DNA of 20,818 nucleotides. Source: an uncultured Bacilli bacterium (GTDB lineage: Bacteria > Bacillota_I > Bacilli_A > RF39 > UBA660). The notes beneath the pieces were generated by a model, which did not search any database, was not told the DNA's origin, and saw only the letters and a list, made by a program, of their open reading frames with translations. The stretch spans positions 1 through 20,818 of the forward strand of contig CALVKK010000008.1 of NCBI GenBank assembly GCA_944332645.1, written 5' to 3'. Of this stretch, positions 1 to 6,866 are shown in pieces. Position numbers and translations under genes: made by a program. How positions within the stretch are numbered: position 1 is the first letter of the stretch; the number at the start of each line of letters is the position of its first letter.

Positions 1-1
1 A

Positions 2-703
2 ACCATATTAGGGCTCATCGCTGGTTTTAACCCATGTGCAATGTGGGTTTTATTGTTTTTGCTATCCATTATTATAACGATGAAAGATCGCAAGAAAATG
101 TGGGTGATTGGACTTACATTTTTAACAACTTCTGCTTTAGTCTACTTATCTTTTATGTTAGCTTGGTTGTCAGTGGCAATTACTTTGTCACAGATTTTTT
201 GGGTAAGATTTATTATCGCTATTATTGCTTTAGTAGGCGGCATAATCAACCTGACTAGTTACTATAAAGAAAAAAAACAACCTGATGGCTGTCAAGTTGT
301 CGATAAAGAAAAACGCAAATCAATTTTAAAAAGAATTAACAAAATTATAAAACAAATGAATGATAAAAAGACATATATTTTAGCTATTTTAGGTGTAATG
401 GGATTGGCAATTACCGTCAATTTGATCGAGTTAGCTTGCTCATCTGGCTTACCTTTAATTTTTACGCAAATATTAGCTTTAAATGATCTTAATATTCTTC
501 AATATTTGATTTATATTTTTATTTATATTATATTGTTTTTAATTGATGATATTATTATTTTCGTTATTGCAATGAATTCATTAAAAGTAACAGGTATTTC
601 AACCAAATATAATAAATTATCTCATTTGATTGGTGGGATTTTAATGTTGTTAATTAGTCTTTTGATGATCTTTAAGCCTGAGTGGTTAATGTTTAATTTT
701 TAG
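2..703 (+). CDS. CcdA/DsbD-like membrane thiol-electron carrier, 5' partial
   Basis: The frame is open from base 2, before the first ATG at 41, and the residues there read GLIAGFNPCAMWVLLF, so the gene runs off the left edge and ATG 41 is internal. The visible part is about 233 residues with several hydrophobic helices. Two membrane cysteines are seen: NPCA (codon 35-37) in the first helix and ELACSSG (codon 437-439) in a later helix, with a basic loop (about 270-360) between them. This two-cysteine arrangement is that of the CcdA/DsbD transmembrane domain, which passes electrons from cytoplasmic thioredoxin to extracytoplasmic thiol partners. The NPCAMWVL form is familiar from proteins where it follows a glutaredoxin-like domain; such a domain would lie outside the window. 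The protein ends in PEWLMFNF. The stop lies 8 bases before queH, suggesting co-transcription. The family is fairly sure, the partner is not. Confidence 0.72.
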   Translation, partial: TILGLIAGFNPCAMWVLLFLLSIIITMKDRKKMWVIGLTFLTTSALVYLSFMLAWLSVAITLSQIFWVRFIIAIIALVGGIINLTSYYKEKKQPDGCQVVDKEKRKSILKRINKIIKQMNDKKTYILAILGVMGLAITVNLIELACSSGLPLIFTQILALNDLNILQYLIYIFIYIILFLIDDIIIFVIAMNSLKVTGISTKYNKLSHLIGGILMLLISLLMIFKPEWLMFNF

Positions 704-711
704 GTGATTTT

Positions 712-1299
712 ATGAATTATCAAATTGAATTAGAAAAAATATTGAATAATTTAAATAGTAGAAAAAAGTTGTTATTACATAGTTGTTGTGCACCTTGTAG
801 CAGTTATGTTATCACTTATTTAAAAGATTATTTTGATATTACAGTTCTTTATTATAACCCTAATATCGAACCGTTTGAAGAATATGAAAAAAGAAAAAAA
901 GAACAGATAAAACTATGTGATATCTTCAATATTAAAGTTTTAGATTGCGACTACGATAACGATAAATTTCACAACATTGTCTTGGGTTTAGAAAATATTG
1001 AAGAAGGTGGTGTTAGATGCTTTAAATGTTATGAGTTACGGTTAAGAAAAACAGCATCCTTAGCTAAAAATTATGATTATTTTGGAACGACGTTAACGGT
1101 TAGTCCTTTTAAAAATAGTAATAAATTAAATGAAATCGGTCTTTTATTAGAGAAAGAGTACAATATTAAATATTTAGTTAGTGATTTCAAGAAAAAAGAT
1201 GGATATAAAAAAAGTATTTTATTATCAAATAAATATAATTTGTATCGTCAGGATTTTTGCGGTTGTATTTATAGTATAAAAAAAAGTATTTGTGAATAA
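712..1299 (+). CDS. queH: Epoxyqueuosine reductase QueH
   Basis: QueH (former DUF208) performs the last step of queuosine synthesis, reducing epoxyqueuosine to queuosine at the wobble position of GUN tRNAs; it is the non-cobalamin alternative to QueG. The 195-residue product has the family's cysteine pattern: HSCCAPC (Cys25, Cys26, Cys29) at the N-terminus, then VRCFKC (Cys103, Cys106), and CGC near the end (Cys183, Cys185). In the family, the adjacent Cys pair and the later CxxC hold a 4Fe-4S cluster. LYYNPNIEP after the first motif is also typical. The ATG at 712 has a good AGGTGA site four bases upstream. It follows the CcdA-like gene by 8 bases and is probably in the same transcript. The rest of the queuosine pathway is not in the window, so the cell may salvage precursors or encode it elsewhere. 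Confidence 0.93.
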   Translation: MNYQIELEKILNNLNSRKKLLLHSCCAPCSSYVITYLKDYFDITVLYYNPNIEPFEEYEKRKKEQIKLCDIFNIKVLDCDYDNDKFHNIVLGLENIEEGGVRCFKCYELRLRKTASLAKNYDYFGTTLTVSPFKNSNKLNEIGLLLEKEYNIKYLVSDFKKKDGYKKSILLSNKYNLYRQDFCGCIYSIKKSICE

Positions 1300-1354
1300 A
1301 ATGAAAATAAGATGTCAATATTTATATCTATTCTGAATAATGATGGTAAATATA

Positions 1355-1374
1355 TGATAAAATAAATTAGGTGA
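1355..1374 (+). promoter_or_regulatory. Extended -10 promoter and RBS of uppP
   Basis: TGATAAAAT (1355-1363) is an extended -10 element. AGGTGA (1369-1374) is the ribosome binding site and lies five bases before the GTG at 1380. The frame also contains a GTG at 1371, but that GTG is part of the Shine-Dalgarno sequence. No clear -35 box is seen. Confidence 0.55.
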
Positions 1375-1379
1375 TTATT

Positions 1380-2183
1380 GTGTTAGATATTATTATTTTA
1401 GGAATTATCCAAGGGATAGCTGAATTTTTGCCAATTTCTTCTTCCGCCCATTTAATCATTTTTCGTGAGATTTTCAATATTGGAAGTAATATTGGTACGA
1501 ATATTGAGTTAGCTTTTGATTTGGCATTACATTTTGGGACATTACTTGCTATTATAATATTTTTCTTTAAAGAGTTATGGAAATTATTGAGTGATGGTTT
1601 AATTAAAGGAAATAAAACCAAAGAAGGTAAATTATTTTGGTTTCTTATTTTAGCAACTATTCCAGCAGGAATAGTGGGAGTTTTGTTTGAAGATGTATTT
1701 GAATCTTTTTTTAGGAAACAGTTATGGTTGATTGCTTTAGCTTTGATTGTTATGGGAATTATTATTTATTTAGTTGATAAAAAAAGTAAAATTGATAAAA
1801 GCATGAAAGATATGAAATGGTACCAAGCTTTACTTGTTGGATGTGCCCAAGTTTTTGCTTTAATACCTGGTTTTTCAAGAAGTGGTACAACTATTACGGC
1901 CAGTCGTGCTTTAGGTTTAAATCGTGAAGATAGTGCAAAGTTTTCTTTTTATTTATCAGTTCCAGTAGTTGCCGGAGCCACTTTGTTTAGTTTGCTTAAA
2001 GATAATACTCTCACTATTATTAGCGAAAATTTATCTATTTTTGGAATAGGTATTTTAATATCTTTTGTAATTGGATTGTTATGTATTTCTTTTTTATTAA
2101 AATATCTTAAAAAACATGACTTTAAGATATTCATGATCTATCGAATATTATTAGGTATATCAGTATTATTGATGATTTTGTAA
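1380..2183 (+). CDS. uppP: Undecaprenyl-diphosphate phosphatase UppP (BacA)
   Basis: This integral membrane enzyme dephosphorylates undecaprenyl pyrophosphate to recycle the lipid carrier for peptidoglycan and other wall polymers; extra copies give bacitracin resistance. The product has 267 residues, the usual length. Signature motifs are QGIAEFLPISSSAHL (residues 11-25, with Gln11/Glu15 forming the Q/E-x3-E motif and His24) and IPGFSRSGTT (162-171, with Arg167). The remainder is a set of hydrophobic helices. The start is taken as GTG 1380 rather than GTG 1371, because the upstream GTG lies inside the AGGTGA Shine-Dalgarno sequence. The gene has its own extended -10 promoter and ends at a shared terminator facing the gspE-like gene. 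Ala in SSSAHL, where Gly is more usual, is a mild variant. Confidence 0.95.
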   Translation: MLDIIILGIIQGIAEFLPISSSAHLIIFREIFNIGSNIGTNIELAFDLALHFGTLLAIIIFFFKELWKLLSDGLIKGNKTKEGKLFWFLILATIPAGIVGVLFEDVFESFFRKQLWLIALALIVMGIIIYLVDKKSKIDKSMKDMKWYQALLVGCAQVFALIPGFSRSGTTITASRALGLNREDSAKFSFYLSVPVVAGATLFSLLKDNTLTIISENLSIFGIGILISFVIGLLCISFLLKYLKKHDFKIFMIYRILLGISVLLMIL

Positions 2184-2190
2184 ATTCAAA

Positions 2191-2233
2191 ATCTTTTTTT
2201 TTATAACAAAAAAGATAATCATAAATTATCTTT
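2191..2233. terminator. Bidirectional terminator, two overlapping hairpins
   Basis: ATCTTTTTT (2191-2199) pairs with AAAAAAGAT (2208-2216), and AAAGATAAT (2211-2219) pairs with ATTATCTTT (2225-2233). The shared middle arm means the two hairpins are alternatives. Read on the minus strand, the second hairpin is followed by a T-run and suits the gspE-like gene; the first suits uppP. The gspE-like stop codon lies in the second hairpin, in its inner arm and loop. Confidence 0.7.
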
Positions 2234-3679
2234 TAAACTATTATTTCGATTAATTAAATCGTTTAAGGTTTGGGGTTGTTTAATTTCTTCTGTTTTTTTA
2301 ATTTCTGACTCTGGTATTTCAATTTTAATTGGTTTAGGTTCATTGTATTCAATTTTTATTTCATTATTTGTAGTATTTGGTATCGGTTGCTGTTTTATTT
2401 CATCGGGTTCAAATGATTTGGATTCATTGTTCTCCTTGGTTAATGCTGTATTGTTAAGCGCCATTTTTAATCCATAAGCCCTAGATCCTTTTTCATCGTC
2501 TTCCAATTCGATTAATTTTATGACTTCTTCAACCGTAGTCAAGCCCATTAAAACTTTCTCTAAACCGTCCTCTAAAAGAGTACTAACATCTGACTTATAT
2601 ACTAAATCTCTTAATTGATCACGGCGAATACCTGCACTTATTGCATCCCTAATTTCTTGATTGAATAATAATACTTCGTGAATTGCAATACGTCCAGAGT
2701 AACCATTACCACATTCTTCACATCCTTCAGTTGTATATATTTGCTCAACATCTTTATTTAAGACAGTTTTAAACAATTTTTTTTCATATTCATTAGTTTT
2801 CCTCAAAGTACGACAGTGTGGACATAATTTGCGAGCCAAAACTTGAGAAATGATACCTTCTAAAGAACTAGCTAATAAATATCTTTCTACATCCATGTCA
2901 AGTAAACGTTCAATTGTATTTAAAGAGTTGTTAGTATGAATTGTCGATAGGACTAAATGTCCAGTAATAGAAGCTCTAACTGCAATTTTAGCTGTTTCAG
3001 TATCACGAATTTCTCCAATCATGATTATGTTTGGATCTTGACGCAATATTGAACGTAAGGCGGTTGCAAAGGTAAGTCCAATTTCACTGTTAGTTTGGAT
3101 TTGATTGACTCCTTCAATATTCATTTCAACGGGATCTTCAACAGTAACAACATTTGTTTGTTCAGTATTTAATCTTTGTAAGATAGAGTATACGGTTGTT
3201 GACTTACCAGTACCTGTTGCACCGGTCACTAAAATAATACCATTAGGTGCGCTAATCATCTCTAATACCTTTTTAAAATTAGCATCACTAAATCCTAAAT
3301 TTTCAACACCAGCTAAACTCATCGAATAATCTAAAATACGGATAACGATCTTTTCACCGTTGTTTGTTGGAATACATGAAACACGAAGATCAAGATTAGT
3401 GTCTTGTAATGTTGCTTTAATAGCTCCATCTTGTGGTAACCTAGATTCTGTGATGTTCATGCCTGAAATAATTTTAATTCGTGTAATTAAATTTTTCTTG
3501 ATTGAATTTGGAACAGTAGAATAGTTATGTAAAGTACCATCTATTCTAATTCTAATACGCATATACTCATCCAATGGATCAAAATGAATATCCGAAGCTC
3601 CACGTTTACTAGCATCGACCATTATTTCATTTACTATTTCGACAACTGGCATTTTTTCATAATCAAATTGTCTTATCAT
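2219..3679 (-). CDS. GspE/PilB-family pilus or pseudopilus assembly ATPase with long C-terminal tail
   Basis: This is a cytoplasmic hexameric ATPase that drives polymerisation of type IV pili, competence pseudopili or type II secretion pseudopili. In the 486-residue protein one sees ASDIHF at 28-33, Walker A GATGTGKST (153-161), the Asp box VEDPVE (180-185), Walker B IMIGEIRD (219-226), the His box HLVLSTIHTN (241-250), and a tetracysteine zinc site (Cys286, Cys289, Cys320, Cys323). There is no separate N-terminal MshEN domain. The family's normal end, LTTVEEVIKLI, is at 380-390. About 95 more residues follow, rich in Asn, Lys, Glu and Pro and probably disordered, ending in a short predicted helix (TLNDLI). 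The start ATG has GGGG ten bases upstream. It is divergent from two prepilin-like genes. PilC, PilM-O and prepilin peptidase genes are not in the window. ComGA, PilB and GspE cannot be told apart here. Confidence 0.9.
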   Translation of the reverse strand: MIRQFDYEKMPVVEIVNEIMVDASKRGASDIHFDPLDEYMRIRIRIDGTLHNYSTVPNSIKKNLITRIKIISGMNITESRLPQDGAIKATLQDTNLDLRVSCIPTNNGEKIVIRILDYSMSLAGVENLGFSDANFKKVLEMISAPNGIILVTGATGTGKSTTVYSILQRLNTEQTNVVTVEDPVEMNIEGVNQIQTNSEIGLTFATALRSILRQDPNIIMIGEIRDTETAKIAVRASITGHLVLSTIHTNNSLNTIERLLDMDVERYLLASSLEGIISQVLARKLCPHCRTLRKTNEYEKKLFKTVLNKDVEQIYTTEGCEECGNGYSGRIAIHEVLLFNQEIRDAISAGIRRDQLRDLVYKSDVSTLLEDGLEKVLMGLTTVEEVIKLIELEDDEKGSRAYGLKMALNNTALTKENNESKSFEPDEIKQQPIPNTTNNEIKIEYNEPKPIKIEIPESEIKKTEEIKQPQTLNDLINRNNSLKDNL

Positions 3680-3733
3680 AGTCTTTCAACCCCTTTCATG
3701 CTGTTAGGACTAGTTTTTATTCTGAAAATATTA

Positions 3734-3770
3734 TATAATATATTTAAGCTAAATTCAAGATAAAAGGAGA
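3734..3770 (+). promoter_or_regulatory. -10 element and RBS for the prepilin pair
   Basis: TATAAT at 3734-3739 and AAAAGGAGA at 3762-3770, ahead of ATG 3776, lie in the 96-base space between the divergent gspE-like gene and the prepilin genes. No convincing -35 was found. Confidence 0.45.
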
Positions 3771-3775
3771 TAAAT

Positions 3776-4270
3776 ATGAAAAAAAATAGAAAAAGGGGAT
3801 TTATCTTAGCTGAAACTATTGTCATTGCAACGGTTGTCATGTCTAGCTTAGTTTTTATTTATGTCCAATTTAATTCCGTAAATAACGGTTTTAACCGCAC
3901 TTTTAAATACAATAGTGTCAATAATCTGTATCTAACAAACGAGGTCAAAAAGTTTATCATCAATAATGGAACGGAAAATATAACGCAAGTTTTGAACGAT
4001 AATATTACTAAATATGTTGATTTGACTACTTGTTCGAATAGTTATTTTACCGAATATGTTTATTGTCAAACATTATTTGATAATATTAAAGCTAAACAAG
4101 TCTTGTTTACCATTAGTGATGTAACAGCATTAAAAGATGATGTCGATTCCATTAATTCTATCAGTGCAGGTTTTGCTATGTTCATTAAATCAATCAACTC
4201 ATCCAACAGTGGTTCTTATCGTATTATGATTGAATTTGAAGATGACACTTATGCTACTTTACAAATTTAA
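3776..4270 (+). CDS. Type IV prepilin-like protein (minor pseudopilin)
   Basis: The 164-residue protein begins with a short basic leader (MKKNRKRG) followed by FILAETIVIATVV, a classic class III signal: cleavage would fall between Gly8 and Phe9, leaving Phe1 and the conserved Glu5 of the mature protein (Glu13 of the precursor). A single hydrophobic helix runs to about residue 31. The C-terminal part is polar, Asn/Ser-rich, with two cysteines (Cys86, Cys97) that could form a disulfide. The length and weak similarity beyond the helix fit a minor pseudopilin rather than a major pilin. The start has a strong AAAAGGAGA site. It is co-directional with a second prepilin-like gene 13 bases downstream and divergent from the assembly ATPase. 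The specific family member (ComG-type or other) is not recognised. Confidence 0.78.
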   Translation: MKKNRKRGFILAETIVIATVVMSSLVFIYVQFNSVNNGFNRTFKYNSVNNLYLTNEVKKFIINNGTENITQVLNDNITKYVDLTTCSNSYFTEYVYCQTLFDNIKAKQVLFTISDVTALKDDVDSINSISAGFAMFIKSINSSNSGSYRIMIEFEDDTYATLQI

Positions 4271-4283
4271 AGGAGGAATATTT

Positions 4284-4808
4284 GTGAAGCATAAAAAAGG
4301 AGCGACGGTTGTCGAATTACTAGTTTCTTTTGCTTTAGTTATGATAATATCAATATTTTTATTTCAATTGGTTATTAGTTTAAAAGAATTATACGATAAT
4401 AGTATTATAAAAACTGAATTACTAAATAAACAATCACTTATCAGCAACAAACTAAATTCATCATTAAATAATAAGGAAATAGCAACTATTTCTAAATGTG
4501 GTTTGTATTGCTTAAATTTTAATTATACTGATGGTGATACTGAACGATTAGTATTGGATTTGACTAATAAGACTTTAGAATTTGGAAATTATAAAACTAA
4601 TCTTCCTGAAGGAAGTTATTTTGCTAATCCTAATATTGCAATTTCGTATGCAGCAACTTTTAACAATTACGCTAACAACGCGATGGTTATCATTGATATA
4701 CCAATATATAGTGATAAGATTAAAAATCAAAATTTTGGTGTTAGGGTTATATATCAATACAATTCTAATTTAAACAATCTCGAAATACCTGATTATTCTA
4801 CAAGTTAA
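4284..4808 (+). CDS. Second type IV prepilin-like protein
   Basis: The start is GTG 4284, placed just after AGGAGG (4271-4276), not the upstream ATG at 4230, which overlaps the previous gene and would bury the signal. The 174-residue protein then begins MKHKKGATVVELLVSF, a class III signal: cleavage after Gly6 leaves Ala1 and Glu5 (Glu11 of the precursor), followed by a hydrophobic helix to about residue 32. The remainder is Asn-rich with Cys72 and Cys76 close together. It is likely a minor pseudopilin incorporated with the product of the preceding gene, perhaps ComGF/ComGG- or PilW-like; the exact class is not recognised. Its TAA overlaps the stop of the convergent ylbJ gene by 4 bases. Confidence 0.78.
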   Translation: MKHKKGATVVELLVSFALVMIISIFLFQLVISLKELYDNSIIKTELLNKQSLISNKLNSSLNNKEIATISKCGLYCLNFNYTDGDTERLVLDLTNKTLEFGNYKTNLPEGSYFANPNIAISYAATFNNYANNAMVIIDIPIYSDKIKNQNFGVRVIYQYNSNLNNLEIPDYSTS

Positions 4809-5770
4809 ATTTTAAGAATAAGATAACAAAGTACACTAGAAATAACAGAGTGCATTAATCTTGCGAGCAAAAAAGGCTTGTATTTTATATCTGTATCACT
4901 GATAATGCTTAAAATTTGTGTATGAACTGATAAACCACCAAATGAAATAATCATACAAATTAATATCGCTTTATATTCGCCAGTTGTGTTTAGTAGGCTG
5001 ACATGTTTTAAGCCTTGTGTCATTTCTAAAAAGCCGCTGATTAATGACTTGTTGAACAACGAAAGATGAAAGTTATTGTCAATGATAGTTGTAATAATTA
5101 AAAAAGTTGTAATAACTCCTAAAATAAGTAATAATGTATTAAGACTATTGATAAGAGAATTAGTGATAATTGAACCAAATCTTTTATCATTATTAATTCT
5201 TCTGTTATGCATCATTAGAATTGCTTTTTTAAAAGAAAATTTATCGTGTGTAGGCGGACTTGGATGATAATTTCTTACCAATATACCAATAATAATATTA
5301 GATACATAATGTGAAATTAAAACAATTAAACCTAATCTTTTATCTTGAAGAAAAGTAACGGAAATGGTTCCTAAGATAAATAATGGATTGGAAAAATGAG
5401 AAAACATTAGAATCTTGGTTGCTTCTTGTTCAGTGATTTTTTTTTGAAGATATAATTCTCTTGTATATTTAGCGTTGCTAGGGCAACCTGATACTAAACT
5501 AAGTATAAATATAAATGCTGAATTACCACGCATTTTAAATATTTTTTCGAATATTGGTTTAAACAGTTCACCAATTAGTTCAATAAAACCATAATTTATT
5601 AAAATTTCCGACAAAACAAAAAAAGGAAATAATGAAGGAAAAACATTAGTGATCCAAATATTAAACGAATAAGTAACCGAGCTCATGATAGTTTGTGATT
5701 CACTTAAAATTTCATAAGTACAAAATATTAAACATATCATTATTAAAATACTAACAATTTTTTTCTTCAT
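4805..5770 (-). CDS. ylbJ: Sporulation integral membrane protein YlbJ
   Basis: YlbJ is a polytopic membrane protein made in the mother cell during sporulation in Bacillus and needed for proper spore formation; its core resembles the nucleoside-recognition 'Gate' domain. The 321-residue product has an N-terminal helix (about 4-18), the segment WITNVFPSLFPFFVLSEI (39-56), the highly characteristic SGCPSNAK (94-101), and FSHFSNPLFI (124-133), then further hydrophobic helices to the end. YlbJ usually has SGYPSNAK or similar, so Cys96 is a small variant. The start ATG at 5770 has only a weak GAAAG upstream. The gene is divergent from the ylbL/sepM-type gene with just 30 bases between start codons; ylbJ and ylbL are near neighbours in Bacillus too. 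The 3' end overlaps the second prepilin gene tail to tail. Confidence 0.88.
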   Translation of the reverse strand: MKKKIVSILIMICLIFCTYEILSESQTIMSSVTYSFNIWITNVFPSLFPFFVLSEILINYGFIELIGELFKPIFEKIFKMRGNSAFIFILSLVSGCPSNAKYTRELYLQKKITEQEATKILMFSHFSNPLFILGTISVTFLQDKRLGLIVLISHYVSNIIIGILVRNYHPSPPTHDKFSFKKAILMMHNRRINNDKRFGSIITNSLINSLNTLLLILGVITTFLIITTIIDNNFHLSLFNKSLISGFLEMTQGLKHVSLLNTTGEYKAILICMIISFGGLSVHTQILSIISDTDIKYKPFLLARLMHSVISSVLCYLILKI

Positions 5771-5800
5771 ACTTTCAACTCATTTTCTAAGGAGGATTCA

Positions 5801-6802
5801 ATGTTTAATAAAATATATGCCAAAATTAAATACTATATCAAAGAAAATTATAAGTTTATTTTAATATTAATAACTTTGTTTTTTGTGTTCACTTTTGAAT
5901 TACCTTACTATATCGATGCACCTGGAGGTCTTATCGAGGTTTCTTCTAGAATTGAAGTAGAAGATAGCAGTGATAGTAGTGGCACTTTTAATTTAGCTTA
6001 TATATCGGAGTTTAAAGCAACGATACCAACTTTAATTTTTGCTTATTTTAACGATGATTGGGATATTATAAAAAATGAAGATATAGTTGCTAGTAATGAA
6101 ACTGTTCAAGATATAGAATTTCGAAATCATCTTCTATTAGAGGAAGCTAATCAAAACGCTGTGATTGTTGCCTTTCAAAAAGCAAATATAGATTATGAAG
6201 TTAAGAGACGAACTGTAAATATTATTTATATTTATGAAGGTGCGGATACTGATTTAAAAATAGGGGATGAGATTATCGAGGTAAATGGTCAAACAGTCAA
6301 TAACAAACAAGAAGTTTTAACTTTAATCGAACAGGACGATAGTATAAAATTTAAAGTTATTAACGATGGTAAGGAGTATATTAGATACGCCAATAAGAAA
6401 AATATCAATGGAGAATATTTAGTAGGAATAATGATTTGTGAAACAAAAGAGGTAGTACCATCTAAAAATGTATCATTTAACTTTAATAAATCGGAATCTG
6501 GTCCATCAGGAGGATTTATGATGACACTTGCAATTTATGATTGCTTAATTCCTGAGGATTTGACTAATGGTCTTAAAATTGTTGGCACAGGAACAATCGA
6601 TGAGAATGGTAACGTTGGAGCAATCGGTGGAGTTGAGTATAAATTAAAAGCTGCTGAAAAAGAAAATGCTGATATTTTCTTTGTTCCACAGGCTAATTAT
6701 GAAGAAGCTAAACAAGCAATCGAAGAAAATGAATTAAATATCAATTTAGTTGTTGTAAGTCATATTGATGATGCCATCACTTACTTGCGTAACTATAATT
6801 AA
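5801..6802 (+). CDS. PDZ and Lon-domain membrane protease, YlbL/SepM type
   Basis: This is an extracytoplasmic, membrane-anchored protease with a Lon-type Ser-Lys catalytic dyad. In streptococci SepM trims the competence pheromone CSP; the role of Bacillus YlbL is less clear. In the 333 residues, one N-terminal membrane helix is seen (about 19-34), then the family sequence YYIDAPGG (37-44), a PDZ domain (about 135-198, with LKIGDEIIEVNGQ), and a Lon S16 domain. The catalytic Ser236 is in GPSGG (234-238), and Lys281 is in GGVEYK, a spacing of 45 residues as expected for this family. No ATPase domain is present, consistent with SepM/YlbL. The start ATG has a perfect AAGGAGG. It is divergent from ylbJ, so its promoter probably lies inside the ylbJ coding sequence. 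Confidence 0.92.
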   Translation: MFNKIYAKIKYYIKENYKFILILITLFFVFTFELPYYIDAPGGLIEVSSRIEVEDSSDSSGTFNLAYISEFKATIPTLIFAYFNDDWDIIKNEDIVASNETVQDIEFRNHLLLEEANQNAVIVAFQKANIDYEVKRRTVNIIYIYEGADTDLKIGDEIIEVNGQTVNNKQEVLTLIEQDDSIKFKVINDGKEYIRYANKKNINGEYLVGIMICETKEVVPSKNVSFNFNKSESGPSGGFMMTLAIYDCLIPEDLTNGLKIVGTGTIDENGNVGAIGGVEYKLKAAEKENADIFFVPQANYEEAKQAIEENELNINLVVVSHIDDAITYLRNYN

Positions 6803-6803
6803 A

Positions 6804-6821
6804 AAACATAATTTTATGTTT
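6804..6821. repeat. Inverted repeat overlapping the mutS -35 box
   Basis: AAACATAATTTTATGTTT is a perfect 8-base inverted repeat (6804-6811 with 6814-6821) around a 2-base centre. It starts two bases after the stop of the SepM-type gene and its right arm overlaps the proposed mutS -35 (6820-6825). It lacks a following T-run, so it is a poor terminator, and an operator is an alternative. Confidence 0.45.
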
Positions 6822-6860
6822 GCGATTAATGGTTATTTTTGATATAATCATAAGAGGTGG
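6820..6860 (+). promoter_or_regulatory. mutS promoter and RBS
   Basis: TTGCGA (6820-6825), a 17-base spacer and TATAAT (6843-6848) preceded by TGA at 6840-6842 make a good extended -10 promoter. AGAGGTGG (6853-6860) precedes GTG 6867 by six bases, so the leader would be only about 12 bases long. Confidence 0.7.
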
Positions 6861-6866
6861 TATGAA

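Noticed and set aside
1367..2134. Minus-strand frames within uppP and other antisense frames across the window
   Set aside because: They lie opposite clear, family-matched genes, lack ribosome binding sites and show no protein motifs.
4230..4283. ATG 4230 as start of the second prepilin
   Set aside because: It overlaps the previous gene and would place 18 residues before the short basic leader; GTG 4284 has a perfect AGGAGG and restores a normal class III signal.
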